From the NCBI RefSeq assembly GCF_028826105.1, contig NZ_JAQGPL010000001.1, positions 2,196,501-2,260,500 of the forward strand: a DNA stretch of 64,000 bases, given 5' to 3'. Source of the DNA: Paenibacillus humicola. Its GTDB lineage: Bacteria; Bacillota; Bacilli; Paenibacillales; Paenibacillaceae. The notes below the pieces were generated by a model. It searched no databases. It was not told the origin of the DNA and worked only from the letters and a program-made list of their open reading frames with translations. How positions within the stretch are numbered: the stretch's first letter is position 1; the number at the start of each line of letters is the position of its first letter. The position numbers were made by a program, and so were the translations under genes. Below, piece by piece: positions 35,795-44,717 of the stretch.

Positions 35795-36649
35795 TTGACA
35801 TTGGTTTCATCGACGCCTTTATTGGCGGAAACGAGAAAAAAGGGATACGCGGTCGTCGCCTTCAACGTGCACACGATCGAGATGCTGCAGGCGGTCGCCG
35901 AGGCGGCGGAGGAAAGCCGCTCGCCGCTTATCGTGCAGACGACGGTCGGCACGGTGAAGCATTTGGGTATCGACTATATCGTCGGAGCGGCGAAGGCAGC
36001 GGCAAAGCAGGCGAGCGTGCCGGTTGCGCTGCATCTCGATCACTGCCAGGACTTCGAACTCATTCTAAAATGCATTCGCGCCGGCTACACGTCGGTTATG
36101 ATCGATCAGTCCATGCACCCGTTCGAGCGGAACGTCGAGATGACCCGCAAGGTCGTTGAAATCGCCCGGCCGCTGAATGTGAACGTCGAGGCGGAGCTCG
36201 GCAAGGTCGGCGGCGTCGAGGACGACATCCGCGTCGAGGACGATGCGGCGTCGCTCGCCGACCCGGAGGAATGCCGGCGGTTCGTCGAATTGACGGGCGT
36301 GCCGACGCTGGCGCCGGCGATCGGCACCGCGCACGGCATTTATAAAGGGGAGCCGAACATCGATTTCAAACGGATCGAAGACATCGCCGCGCAGGTTGAC
36401 GTGCCGCTCGTGCTGCACGGCGGCTCGGGCATACCCGAAGCGCAGGTGAAGCGCTGCGTCGCCCTCGGCATGGCGAAAATGAACGTGGCGACCGAGCTGA
36501 AAAACGCGTTTACCCGCGCGCTGCAGAAGTGCTTCGCCGAGCGTCCGGACGACCTCGATCCGCGTTCCTACATGGTCCCGGCCAAGGAGGTCGTGAAGCG
36601 GCTGGCGCTGGAGAAAATGCGGCTGTGCGGCTGCACGAACAAGGCGTGA
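35795..36649 (+). CDS. Class II fructose/tagatose-bisphosphate aldolase family protein
   Basis: A 284-residue zinc aldolase. Visible elements are AFNVHTIEML, the proton-donor/zinc region VALHLDHCQDF, MIDQSMHPFERN, EAELGKVGGVED, GTAHGIYKG and LHGGSGIPEAQV. The pattern is closer to GatY/KbaY-type tagatose-1,6-bisphosphate aldolases than to glycolytic Fba, but this cannot be fixed without alignment. It splits a ketose-1,6-bisphosphate into dihydroxyacetone phosphate and glyceraldehyde-3-phosphate. TTG 35795 follows AAAGGATGGAG. Confidence 0.85.
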   Translation: MTLVSSTPLLAETRKKGYAVVAFNVHTIEMLQAVAEAAEESRSPLIVQTTVGTVKHLGIDYIVGAAKAAAKQASVPVALHLDHCQDFELILKCIRAGYTSVMIDQSMHPFERNVEMTRKVVEIARPLNVNVEAELGKVGGVEDDIRVEDDAASLADPEECRRFVELTGVPTLAPAIGTAHGIYKGEPNIDFKRIEDIAAQVDVPLVLHGGSGIPEAQVKRCVALGMAKMNVATELKNAFTRALQKCFAERPDDLDPRSYMVPAKEVVKRLALEKMRLCGCTNKA

Positions 36650-36684
36650 AGGGCGACTCTCGCTGAAAGGTGGCTGTAAAGCGC

Positions 36685-38178
36685 ATGAATCATTATTTGG
36701 TCGGGATCGATATCGGCACCTCGGGCTGCAAGGCCGCGCTTTTTACGCCGGGCGGCGAGGTTCTGTACCAGGGGACGAAAGCGTATCCAACGCTTTATCC
36801 GAGCCCGGGTTACGCGGAGCAGAATCCGGAGGAGTGGTGGCGGGCCGCGTGTCAGCTCCTGCGCGACATGCTCCGGCAAACGGGCGCCGATCCGCGCAAA
36901 ATCAGGGGGGTCGGGGTGAGCGGCCAAAGCGGCGCGGCCATCCTGCTCGGCGAACACGGCCGGCCGCTGCGGAACGCAATCATTTGGCTTGACCGGAGAA
37001 CGGCGAGGCAGTGCGAGGAGCTGGTAACAGCGATCGGCAGGGAGCGGCTGTTCTCCGTGAGCGGCAATCCGGTATCGCCGTCCTACATAACGGGCAAAAT
37101 CCGCTGGATCCGCGAAAACGAGCCGGACATTTATAAGCGGACGCGGAAGCTGCTGCAGAGCAACGGCTATATTGTCTATAAGCTGACCGGCGAATTCTCG
37201 CAGGACGTTTCGCAGGGGAACGGCCTGCATGCGTTCGATATCGGGAAAGCCGGCTGGGATTATCCGCTCGCGGAGCAGCTCGGCATTCCGGGCGATTGGC
37301 TTCCCCGCGTCTTCGGCTGCAGCGACATCGCAGGCGCGGTCACGACGATGGCCGCCGCGGAAACCGGGCTTGTTCCCGGGACGCCGGTCGTGGCCGGCGG
37401 ACTCGATGCCGCCTGCGCGACGCTCGGCGCCGGGGCGATCGGCGCCGGACAGGTGCAGGAGCAGGGCGGACAGGCCGGGGGCATGAGCATCGTCATGGAC
37501 CGGCCCGTCAAGCACGAGCAGCTTATTCTGAGCTGTCATGCCGTCAAGGACAAATGGATTTTACAGGGCGGCACCGTAGGCGGGGGCAGTCTGAATTGGA
37601 TGCGGAGAGAGCTGGCCGGCGCGGACGACGGCGATTTTTTCCGGCTGGCGAACGAGGAGGCGTCACGCATCCGGCCCGGCAGCGGCGGGCTCGTTTTTCT
37701 GCCGTATATGGCCGGCGAGCGCTCGCCGATTTGGGATCCGGCCGCCAAAGGCGTTTTTCTCGGGCTGACGTACGAAACGACCAGAGCGCATATGATCCGG
37801 GCCGTCATGGAGGGGTGCGCGCTCGCGCTGAAGCACAATCTCCGTACGGCGGAGCAAAGCGGCGTGCCGGTTCATGAGCTGTACAGCGTCGGCGGCGCGG
37901 CCAACAGCGGGCTGTGGACCCAGATTAAAGCGGATATAACGGGCAAAACGTTCCGCATTCCGTCCTCCGATTCCGCCTCGGCGCTCGGCGCCGCCATGCT
38001 GGCGGGCGTCGGCACCGGCATTTACGCCGATTTCCGCGAAGCGGTGCACAGAACGGTCCGCCTGCAGCGGGAGTTCCATCCCGAATCGGCGCATGCCGGC
38101 GTGTACGAGCAGGTGTACGGCGTTTATCTGGAAACGTATGCACGATTAAAAGAACTTTTTCCACGAACAGGCTGGTGA
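36685..38178 (+). CDS. FGGY-family carbohydrate kinase (xylulokinase-like)
   Basis: A 497-residue kinase. N-terminal phosphate loop GIDIGTSGCKAALF, substrate Asp region NAIIWLDRRT and GGLDAACATLGAGAI, and the C-terminal ATP-binding block VGGAANSGLWTQIKADI with ASALGAAMLA are visible. The family phosphorylates ketopentoses or polyols such as xylulose, ribulose and glycerol. Two kinases in one operon (this and PfkB) suggest sequential or alternative phosphorylation of a ketose. Its TGA overlaps the next gene start. Confidence 0.88.
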   Translation: MNHYLVGIDIGTSGCKAALFTPGGEVLYQGTKAYPTLYPSPGYAEQNPEEWWRAACQLLRDMLRQTGADPRKIRGVGVSGQSGAAILLGEHGRPLRNAIIWLDRRTARQCEELVTAIGRERLFSVSGNPVSPSYITGKIRWIRENEPDIYKRTRKLLQSNGYIVYKLTGEFSQDVSQGNGLHAFDIGKAGWDYPLAEQLGIPGDWLPRVFGCSDIAGAVTTMAAAETGLVPGTPVVAGGLDAACATLGAGAIGAGQVQEQGGQAGGMSIVMDRPVKHEQLILSCHAVKDKWILQGGTVGGGSLNWMRRELAGADDGDFFRLANEEASRIRPGSGGLVFLPYMAGERSPIWDPAAKGVFLGLTYETTRAHMIRAVMEGCALALKHNLRTAEQSGVPVHELYSVGGAANSGLWTQIKADITGKTFRIPSSDSASALGAAMLAGVGTGIYADFREAVHRTVRLQREFHPESAHAGVYEQVYGVYLETYARLKELFPRTGW

Positions 38179-39227
38179 TGGCAGTGATGAAAGCCGCAGT
38201 GCTTTACGCGCAAAACGATATCCGGGTGGAATCCGTCGAGATGCCCGTTCCGAAGGCGCATGAAATTGTAGTCAACGTCAAAGCGACCGGCATTTGCGGC
38301 TCCGATTTGCCGCGGGTGCTCGGAACCGCCGCGCACCATTACCCGATCGTGCTCGGCCACGAATTTTCCGGAGTGGTCGCGCAGGTCGGCGAAGGCGTGT
38401 CGAAATGGAAAATCGGCGATCGGGTGGCCGGCGTCCCGCTTAAGCCCTGCTTCCGGTGTCTGGACTGCCTGGGCGGAAATTTCGCGCAGTGCAAGCATTA
38501 CTCGTTTATCGGCTCGAGGGAGAACGGCAGCTGGGCGGAATATGTGGTCCTCCCCGAAACGAACGCGATCGCGGTGGACGACGCCGTCAGCTTCGAGGAG
38601 GCGGCTTTCGTCGAGCCGTCGGCGGTAGCGCTGCACGCGCTGCAGCTGATCCGTTTCCAGGGCGGCGGGCATGTCGCCATTCTCGGCGGGGGCAACATCG
38701 GCCTGCTTGCGCTTCAATGGGCGAGACTGCTGGGCGCCAGGGACGTGACCGTCTTCGATATCGACCCCGCGCGGCTGGAAACGGCCAAGGCGCTCGGCGC
38801 GGATTTTACGATTCTGGCGACGGATCCGCATGCGGAGGACGAATGGAAAAGCGTCACGGGCGGCCGGGGGTTCGACGTCGTGCTGGAGACGGCCGGATCG
38901 GACGCGACGATGCGGCAGAGCTTCGAGCTGGCCGCCGCCAAGGCGAGCGTCTGCTTTATCGGGACGCCGGTCCGCGATCTGACGTTTTCCCATCGGCAGT
39001 TCGAGCTGCTGAACCGGAAGGAATTTACGCTGACGGGTTCGTGGATGTCGTACAGCGCGCCGTTTCCCGGCCGCGAGTGGGACCTGACGATGGACGGGCT
39101 GCGGCAGGGCCGGCTGAACTTCAAGGCGCTGATTGACAGGAAGCTCCCGCTGGACCGCATTCAAGAAGCGTTCGAGCGGTACCGGACACCAGGTGCCGTC
39201 AAAGGGAAAATCATGCTGATCGTATAG
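38178..39227 (+). CDS. Zinc-dependent dehydrogenase, galactitol-1-phosphate 5-dehydrogenase-like
   Basis: About 349 residues of MDR type. Catalytic site CGSDLPRVLG and GHEFSG; structural zinc Cys set is reduced to CFRCLDCLGGNFAQC; nucleotide loop LGGGNIGLLALQ. The blocks YSFIGSRENGSWAEYVV and LTGSWMSYSAPFPGREW are characteristic of GatD-like enzymes. GatD oxidises galactitol-1-phosphate to tagatose-6-phosphate, which would feed the PfkB kinase and aldolase upstream. ATG 38178 overlaps the kinase stop; ATG 38187 is an alternative. No PTS genes are present, so the true substrate may differ. Confidence 0.82.
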   Translation: MAVMKAAVLYAQNDIRVESVEMPVPKAHEIVVNVKATGICGSDLPRVLGTAAHHYPIVLGHEFSGVVAQVGEGVSKWKIGDRVAGVPLKPCFRCLDCLGGNFAQCKHYSFIGSRENGSWAEYVVLPETNAIAVDDAVSFEEAAFVEPSAVALHALQLIRFQGGGHVAILGGGNIGLLALQWARLLGARDVTVFDIDPARLETAKALGADFTILATDPHAEDEWKSVTGGRGFDVVLETAGSDATMRQSFELAAAKASVCFIGTPVRDLTFSHRQFELLNRKEFTLTGSWMSYSAPFPGREWDLTMDGLRQGRLNFKALIDRKLPLDRIQEAFERYRTPGAVKGKIMLIV

Positions 39228-39246
39228 CGGAGAGGAACGTTTCGCC

Positions 39247-40032
39247 ATGGAAGAAAGGCGCGAGCGCAAAATGCGCCGGTTGGAGAGGCACCGGTTTATC
39301 GTCGATTATTTGACAACGAACAAATCTGCCGACGTCTCCTTTCTGAGCGAAAAGCTGAACGTTTCGGAGGTGACCGTCCGAAAGGACCTGCGGCAGCTGG
39401 AGCTGGACGGGCTGCTGCAGCGCAGCCACGGCGGCGCGGTGCTGAACGAGCGCTTGTTTGCCGAGCCCTCCTTCATGGAGAAGGAGGACCGGCTGACCGG
39501 GGAGAAAACGGCGATCGCGGCTGAAGCGGCGGGCTTGATCGAGGACGGCATGACCGTCGCCTTGTCCTCGGGAACGACGGTCGGCAGACTCGCCCGCATG
39601 ATTAAAGACCGGACGTCGCTCACCGTTGTAACGAATGCCATGAACGTGGCGAGCGAGCTGACCGGGGCGGCGGGCGTGCAGGTGTATTTGACGGGCGGCT
39701 ATATCCGCCCGCACACGTTCGCGCTGGTCGGCGAAACCGCCGAAAATGCGCTTGAAGGCGTGTATACGGACTATATTTTTTTCGGCACCAACGGTCTCAG
39801 CTTTGAGCATGGGTTGACGACGCCGAGCATGGAAGAGGCCCGGGTCGTGCGAAAGCTGATCGATCACGCGAAGCACGTCGTGCTGCTCGTCGACCACAGC
39901 AAATTCAATCATACGGCTTTTTACCGGATAGCGGCCGTGGACCGGGTTCACACGGTCATAACGGACCGGGAAGCGCCGGCGGAGGAAGTCGCCAGACTGG
40001 AGGCGGGCGGCATCCGGGTGATCGTCGTGTAA
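39247..40032 (+). CDS. DeoR-family transcriptional repressor
   Basis: A 261-residue regulator with an N-terminal winged helix (residues ~12-65, SADVSFLSEKLNVSEVTVRKDLRQLE then GLLQRSHGGAVL) and a C-terminal sugar-phosphate-sensing DeoRC domain (IEDGMTVALSSGTTVGRLA, IFFGTNGLS). It closes the catabolic operon and is expected to repress it until a phosphorylated sugar intermediate accumulates. Likely sites are the CGAAAC repeats near 33691-33753. It starts 20 bp after the dehydrogenase. Confidence 0.9.
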   Translation: MEERRERKMRRLERHRFIVDYLTTNKSADVSFLSEKLNVSEVTVRKDLRQLELDGLLQRSHGGAVLNERLFAEPSFMEKEDRLTGEKTAIAAEAAGLIEDGMTVALSSGTTVGRLARMIKDRTSLTVVTNAMNVASELTGAAGVQVYLTGGYIRPHTFALVGETAENALEGVYTDYIFFGTNGLSFEHGLTTPSMEEARVVRKLIDHAKHVVLLVDHSKFNHTAFYRIAAVDRVHTVITDREAPAEEVARLEAGGIRVIVV

Positions 40033-40052
40033 ACGCGCAGGGCCGTCTGGCG

Positions 40053-40081
40053 TTGACGGACGGCGAATAATCGGCTACGAT
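40053..40081 (+). promoter_or_regulatory. Sigma-A promoter for the TetR gene
   Basis: TTGACG (40053-40058), 17-bp spacer, TACGAT (40076-40081). It supports ATG 40149 as start, because an upstream ATG at 40080 would lie inside the -10 box. Confidence 0.6.
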
Positions 40082-40148
40082 GGAAACTATAAATACGGTA
40101 AAAGTTTCTTCGTTGTTTAAGACGGGGTTTACGGTGCGGGAGGATTGG

Positions 40149-40751
40149 ATGGAAGAAACGAATCGCTTGCGAATCGTACGTGCGGCGCAGGAGCTGTTTT
40201 ATATCCGGGGGTACAAGAGCGTCACGATCAGCGGCCTGGCCGACAAGCTGGGCATGAGCAAAAAGACGATTTACCAGTATTTTTCGGGAAAAGAAGAAAT
40301 CGCGGCCGCCGTTATCGAGGACACCTTGTCCCGAATCGATGCGGCCATTCGGCTGTCGGAGTACGAATCCGAGCAGCCGCTGCAGGCTTTGCGGCACGCG
40401 CTCGAGCAGGTCAAAAAGCAGATTGCCGGCCTTAGTCCATTGTTTCTCGAGGATGTGCAGAAGCTGCTGCCCGGGCTGTGGCAGCGGATCGAGCAGTTCC
40501 GCGCCGGGAAAATCGGGTTTATCGAGCGGCTGCTGCAGCGCGCGCAGGAAGCGGGGCTGGCGAAGGACATCTCGCCTCGGCTGGCGATGGTTATTTTTCT
40601 CGAGGCAACGCAGGCGCTGGTCAAACCGGATGCGCTTGCACGCCACGGCTTTCCGATGACGGACGTGCTGGATGCGCTCGTCGATATTTTCTGCACGGGC
40701 GTTATGCAGCCGGAAGGTGCCGAAACGAATGCCGGCTTCGCCGGCCGATAG
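40149..40751 (+). CDS. TetR/AcrR-family transcriptional regulator
   Basis: A 200-residue regulator. The helix-turn-helix is in residues ~8-54 (IVRAAQELFYIRGYKSVTISGLADKLGMSKKTIYQYFSGKEE), followed by a helical ligand domain. ATG 40149 is preceded by GGGAGG at 6 bp. It lies between the polyol operon and the vanY-like gene, so its target could be either its own gene or the neighbours. The ligand is unknown. Confidence 0.88.
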   Translation: MEETNRLRIVRAAQELFYIRGYKSVTISGLADKLGMSKKTIYQYFSGKEEIAAAVIEDTLSRIDAAIRLSEYESEQPLQALRHALEQVKKQIAGLSPLFLEDVQKLLPGLWQRIEQFRAGKIGFIERLLQRAQEAGLAKDISPRLAMVIFLEATQALVKPDALARHGFPMTDVLDALVDIFCTGVMQPEGAETNAGFAGR

Positions 40752-40764
40752 GCGGAAGAAGCAT

Positions 40765-40819
40765 GATTTAAGAAATCTTTTATTTTTACCGCGCATTCTT
40801 TTTAAACCGATTTCCTTAA
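40765..40819 (+). promoter_or_regulatory. Inverted-repeat region upstream of the vanY-like gene
   Basis: GATTTAAGAAATC (40765-40777) is itself nearly symmetric, and TTAAGAAATC recurs inverted with one extra base as GATTTCCTTAA (40809-40819). The AT-rich stretch between contains no gene. It is a candidate binding site for the VanR-like regulator encoded in the same cassette. Confidence 0.4.
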
Positions 40820-40854
40820 TCTTAAAGGGAACAACGGTTTAGGAGGAAGCGGAA

Positions 40855-41724
40855 ATGAAAAAATGGGGCTACGGCCTGATGATTCTCGCGCTGCTCGGCT
40901 ACGGGGCCGCCCATGTCAAGCTGCAGGCGGACGGCGCGGCAACGCCGGACACCGTGGTGAAGGAAGGCGCTCGGAACGCTCCCGCCGCGGATGTGCGGAC
41001 GCTGCACGTCTCAAGGGACCAGGTTTATAAAGGCGCTTTATTATTGGTCAACAAGGACCACCCCGTACCGGAGCACGATGAAGACGCCGGGGCGGCCGTT
41101 CTCTTGTACCGGCATCCGGAGCTTCTGAAGGGCTTTACGCTGCTGGATCATTCGGTTCGGCTGTCGCCGGGGCTGGCGGAGCGGTTTTCGGTCATGGCAG
41201 AGGCGGCGGCAAAGGACGGGGTCGATCATTTTATGATCAGCAGCGGCTACCGGGACAAGTCCAAGCAGGATCAGCTTTACCGGCAGATGGGCGCCGAAAA
41301 AGCGATGCCTGCGGGCTACAGCGAGCATAATCTCGGTCTTTCGCTGGACATCGGGTCCACGCTCGGGGAAATGAGCCATGCCCCGGAAGGGCAGTGGCTG
41401 AAGCAGAACGCCTGGAAATACGGCTTCATCCTGCGTTACCCGGAGGATAAATCGGCGATCACGGGCATTCAGTACGAGCCGTGGCATTTTCGCTACGTCG
41501 GCCTGCCGCACAGTGCGATCATGCAGCAGCACGGTTTTGTCCTGGAGCAGTATTTGGACTACCTGAAAGAGGTCCATACGCTGACGGTGTCGGTCGAAGG
41601 TCAATCCTACACCGTATCGTACGCTGCTGTCGGCTCCGGCACGACCGTTCAGGTGCCTGCGGACGGGCAGTACGAAATATCCGGCGACAATATGGACGGC
41701 GTCATTGTGACGGTCCGTTCTTGA
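40855..41724 (+). CDS. vanY: D-alanyl-D-alanine carboxypeptidase, VanY type (peptidase M15B)
   Basis: A 289-residue protein with an N-terminal membrane anchor (residues ~4-20). The zinc and catalytic motifs are visible: ISSGYRDKSKQDQLY, SEHNLGLSLDIG (His and Asp) and YEPWHFRYVG (Glu and His). It removes the terminal D-Ala from peptidoglycan pentapeptides at the outer face of the membrane. A C-terminal ~60-residue extension (HTLTVSVEGQSYTVSYAAV) is outside the core peptidase domain. It heads a vanY-vanZ-vanR-vanS-like operon. AGGAGG precedes the ATG. Confidence 0.88.
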   Translation: MKKWGYGLMILALLGYGAAHVKLQADGAATPDTVVKEGARNAPAADVRTLHVSRDQVYKGALLLVNKDHPVPEHDEDAGAAVLLYRHPELLKGFTLLDHSVRLSPGLAERFSVMAEAAAKDGVDHFMISSGYRDKSKQDQLYRQMGAEKAMPAGYSEHNLGLSLDIGSTLGEMSHAPEGQWLKQNAWKYGFILRYPEDKSAITGIQYEPWHFRYVGLPHSAIMQQHGFVLEQYLDYLKEVHTLTVSVEGQSYTVSYAAVGSGTTVQVPADGQYEISGDNMDGVIVTVRS

Positions 41725-41749
41725 AACCGGAAAAGGAGTGAACCGGAAC

Positions 41750-42262
41750 GTGAAGAAGAAGCTCGTCGAGGCGGCCGTTCAGGCGCTGTTCGCTCTGTAC
41801 CTGTACGTGCTCGTCAAAATCATTTTATTCAAGTTCGCGCCGGTCGATTTGGCGTTTCTGCGGGAGCGGCTCCGGCGGAATATGGAATCGCCCGGCTGGA
41901 TCGCCGGCCGCCTCGAGCAGGGCAATTTCGTTCCTTTCCGGGAAATCTCCAGGTCGTATCACGCCATGTCGGAGCACGGGCTTGTCAACCTGTATGGGAA
42001 CATCGCGATATTTATTCCGCTGGGGCTGTTCCTGGGGCGGATGCCGGCAGGCAAAATGACGGCTGCAGGCGCGCTGCTGAGCGCTCTTGGCGTCAGTCTC
42101 GGCCTGGAATGCGCGCAGGCGCTCCTTTCGATCGGCAGCTTCGACGTGGACGATTTGATTCTGAATACCGGCGGCGGGCTGCTCGGTTTTATCGCCTGGC
42201 GGATTTCGGTTAAAATAAATGGAACGAACGCAATGATTCAGGGAGCAGGGCGAAGAAAATGA
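41750..42262 (+). CDS. vanZ: VanZ-family membrane protein
   Basis: A 170-residue protein with four or five hydrophobic segments. It has the VanZ pattern NFVPFREI, NLYGNIAIFIPLGLFLG, LGLECAQALLSIGSFDVDDLILNTGGGLLGF. VanZ proteins are linked to low-level teicoplanin resistance. GTG 41750 has AGGAG upstream; GTG 41738 overlaps that ribosome site and is less likely. The TGA overlaps the response regulator ATG by 4 bp. Confidence 0.88.
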   Translation: MKKKLVEAAVQALFALYLYVLVKIILFKFAPVDLAFLRERLRRNMESPGWIAGRLEQGNFVPFREISRSYHAMSEHGLVNLYGNIAIFIPLGLFLGRMPAGKMTAAGALLSALGVSLGLECAQALLSIGSFDVDDLILNTGGGLLGFIAWRISVKINGTNAMIQGAGRRK

Positions 42263-42957
42263 AGCCGATTACGATACTGATTGCCGACGACGAAGCGGAA
42301 ATCGCCGATCTGATTGCACTGCATCTGGAACGGGAAGGCTACAACTGCCTCAAAGCATGCGACGGCTTGGAAGCGCGGACCGCGATTCAGACGCAGTCCG
42401 TCGATTTGGCCATTCTCGATATTATGATGCCCAAGCTGGATGGCTATGAGGTCACGCGGCAAATCCGGGAGCAGCATTATCTGCTGCCGATCATATTTTT
42501 AAGCGCCAAGACGTCCGATCTCGACAAAATCGAAGGGCTGCTGCGAGGGGCGGACGATTATATGACCAAGCCGTTTAATCCGATGGAGCTGGTCGCCCGC
42601 GTGAACGCCCAGCTGCGGCGGTCGCTGCAGTTCAACCAGCCTCCGCAGGCCGGGAAGCCCGTTCTGGAGGCGGGAGGACTGGTCATTCATCCCGACGAGC
42701 GGTCCGTATTTCGATACGGCAAGCCGGTTCCGCTGACGCCGAAGGAGTTCGATATTTTGTACCTGCTGGCGAGCTATCCCAAAAAGGTGTTCAGTCCGGA
42801 AAACATTTTCGAGCAGGTGTGGGGCGAAGCCTATTACGAAGGCACCAACACGGTTATGGTCCATATCCGCACGCTGCGCAAAAAGCTCGAAGACGACCGG
42901 CACAAAAACGCGCTGATCAAAACCGTCTGGGGCGTGGGGTACAGCTTCAATGGCTGA
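42259..42957 (+). CDS. vanR: VanR-like OmpR-family response regulator
   Basis: A 232-residue regulator with receiver (ILIADDEAEIADL, phospho-acceptor in LAILDIMMPKLDGYE, FLSAKTSD, YMTKPFNPMELVARV) and winged helix (LTPKEFDILYLLASYPKKVFS, MVHIRTLRKKLEDD). The receiver and linker resemble VanR proteins of glycopeptide resistance clusters. It is coupled to vanZ by a 4-bp overlap and to the kinase by 8 bp, so the cassette is one transcription unit. Confidence 0.87.
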   Translation: MKPITILIADDEAEIADLIALHLEREGYNCLKACDGLEARTAIQTQSVDLAILDIMMPKLDGYEVTRQIREQHYLLPIIFLSAKTSDLDKIEGLLRGADDYMTKPFNPMELVARVNAQLRRSLQFNQPPQAGKPVLEAGGLVIHPDERSVFRYGKPVPLTPKEFDILYLLASYPKKVFSPENIFEQVWGEAYYEGTNTVMVHIRTLRKKLEDDRHKNALIKTVWGVGYSFNG

Positions 42958-44065
42958 GACGCTGCGCAGCTTCCGTTTCCGGATGGTCCTGTATTTCGCG
43001 CTGAGCATGCTATGTTCCGCTGTGGTTACCTATGCGCTTTACCGGCTGCTGCAGCTTTATTACCATACGACTAAACAAGAGAGCCCGCTGGCGAAGGTGC
43101 GGTATTTCATTCGGGATATCGGGGACCTGAACTTTTTCCTCATTGTCTTCATTCCGCTCTCGGTGCTGTTTTTCTTCCTGTTCACCCGCCGGTACGTCGC
43201 TTATTTTCGCGCCATTTCGGCAGGCATTAACCGGCTGGCCGGGGGAGATTTTCACCATCAGGTTTCGATTCCGTCCGGAGACGAATTCGGGGATATCGCC
43301 AGAGACATCAATCTGGCCGGAGCGAAATTGAGGCAGGCGCTGGAGCGGGGGGATTTCGCCGAAAACAGCAAGGAGCGTCTGGTGCTTAATTTGGCCCACG
43401 ATTTGCGCACGCCGCTCACCTCCGTCCTGGGTTATTTGGATTTCATCCTTCAGAACGACAAGCTGTCCGCCGGGCAGATCAATCATTATGCGGGAATCGC
43501 ATACGCGAAATCGCAGCGGCTGGAGCGGCTGATCGACGAGCTGTTCGAAATTACGCGCATGAACTACGGACAGGCGCCGATTGAGAGGCGGGAAATCGAT
43601 TTGAGCGGTCTGCTTCATCAATTGAACGAGGAATTGGTCCCGCTGTTCGAAAAGCGGCATGTCGAGACCCGGCTCGATCTCGCTCCGCATGCAGTGGTGC
43701 AGGGCGAAGGAGAACTGCTCGCCCGCGTGTTCGAAAATTTGCTGACCAACGCCGCCCGCTATGGAAAGGACGGCAAATTTATCGATATCGTCTGCACCCT
43801 TGAAGAGGAGACGGTCGTCGTGCAGGTGATCAATTACGGCGACAGCATTTCCCCGGAAGAGCTGCCGCATATTTTCGATATGTTCTACACCGGCGACAAG
43901 GCGCGCGCTCATCGCGACGACAGTACGGGGCTCGGCCTGTTTATCGCCAAAAATATCGTCACGCAGCATGAGGGCACGATCACGGCGGACAGCAGCGTCA
44001 TCCGCACCGTGTTCGAGGTTCGGCTGCCGCGCGGCGAAAAAAGACCGGAGCGAAACGAAAATTAA
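42950..44065 (+). CDS. vanS: VanS-like sensor histidine kinase
   Basis: A 371-residue kinase with two membrane segments (residues ~11-32 and ~57-78) and only a short external loop between them. HAMP follows, then LNLAHDLRTPLTSVLGYLDF (phospho-acceptor His) and the catalytic domain (FENLLTNAARYG, STGLGLFIAKNIV). A short loop is typical of VanS proteins that sense cell wall stress or glycopeptides in the membrane. The partner is the regulator at 42259. Confidence 0.87.
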   Translation: MAETLRSFRFRMVLYFALSMLCSAVVTYALYRLLQLYYHTTKQESPLAKVRYFIRDIGDLNFFLIVFIPLSVLFFFLFTRRYVAYFRAISAGINRLAGGDFHHQVSIPSGDEFGDIARDINLAGAKLRQALERGDFAENSKERLVLNLAHDLRTPLTSVLGYLDFILQNDKLSAGQINHYAGIAYAKSQRLERLIDELFEITRMNYGQAPIERREIDLSGLLHQLNEELVPLFEKRHVETRLDLAPHAVVQGEGELLARVFENLLTNAARYGKDGKFIDIVCTLEEETVVVQVINYGDSISPEELPHIFDMFYTGDKARAHRDDSTGLGLFIAKNIVTQHEGTITADSSVIRTVFEVRLPRGEKRPERNEN

Positions 44066-44068
44066 TTA

Positions 44069-44097
44069 TTTACCGAACGGTCTCAATATGGTATGAT
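44069..44097 (+). promoter_or_regulatory. Promoter of the second TetR gene with overlapping operator
   Basis: TTTACC (44069-44074), 17-bp spacer, TATGAT (44092-44097). The sequence ACCGAACGGTCTCA (44072-44085) covers the -35 end and spacer and recurs inverted at 44718-44731. Confidence 0.65.
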
Positions 44098-44123
44098 CAT
44101 CGGTGAAAGGAGGCGACGGAGGC

Positions 44124-44702
44124 GTGGCCAGAACGAAGGAATTTGACGAGGATACGGTGCTGCTAAAGGCCATGCGGTTATTTTGGCAGCGCGGCTATGA
44201 GAAAACTTCCATGCAGGAGCTCGTTTCGCATATGGGCGTGCACAAGCGGAGCATGTATGACACCTTCGGCGACAAGCGCACGTTATATATGAAGGCGTTG
44301 AACCGGTACAACGACTTTATCGGACAACGGCTCCGGCATAAATTGGACAATGCCCGTTCGTCCGAAGAGGCGATCCGGCTGTTATTCGAATTCGTGATCC
44401 GGGAGGAGGACGAAGATCCGAAAGGCTGCCTGATCGTCAATACAGCCGTCGAGCTGTCGCTGCTTGACCCGGAATGCAAAGCTTGGGTGAACGAGAAACA
44501 GGAATGGTTGGAGCGTACAATTCGCGAGCTGATCGAAGCGGGGCAGCAAACGGGCGAATTTTCAAAGACGCTTGACGCCGGAGCGCTGGCCGCCTATTTT
44601 CATAATGCGCTTACGGGACTGCGCGTCATGGCGAAAACGACGGATGACAAAGAGAAGCTGCACCGCGTGATCGAGACGACGATGTCCGTTTTGAAAGTCT
44701 AA
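44124..44702 (+). CDS. TetR/AcrR-family transcriptional regulator
   Basis: A 192-residue regulator. The helix-turn-helix region spans residues ~9-55 (DTVLLKAMRLFWQRGYEKTSMQELVSHMGVHKRSMYDTFGDKRTLY), and the C-terminal domain is TetR_C-like. GTG 44124 was chosen from AAAGGAGG at 12 bp. It probably represses itself and the SDR gene downstream, because the same operator-like 14-mer lies upstream of both in opposite orientation. Confidence 0.87.
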   Translation: MARTKEFDEDTVLLKAMRLFWQRGYEKTSMQELVSHMGVHKRSMYDTFGDKRTLYMKALNRYNDFIGQRLRHKLDNARSSEEAIRLLFEFVIREEDEDPKGCLIVNTAVELSLLDPECKAWVNEKQEWLERTIRELIEAGQQTGEFSKTLDAGALAAYFHNALTGLRVMAKTTDDKEKLHRVIETTMSVLKV

Positions 44703-44717
44703 TTTTTTTTAGAATTA

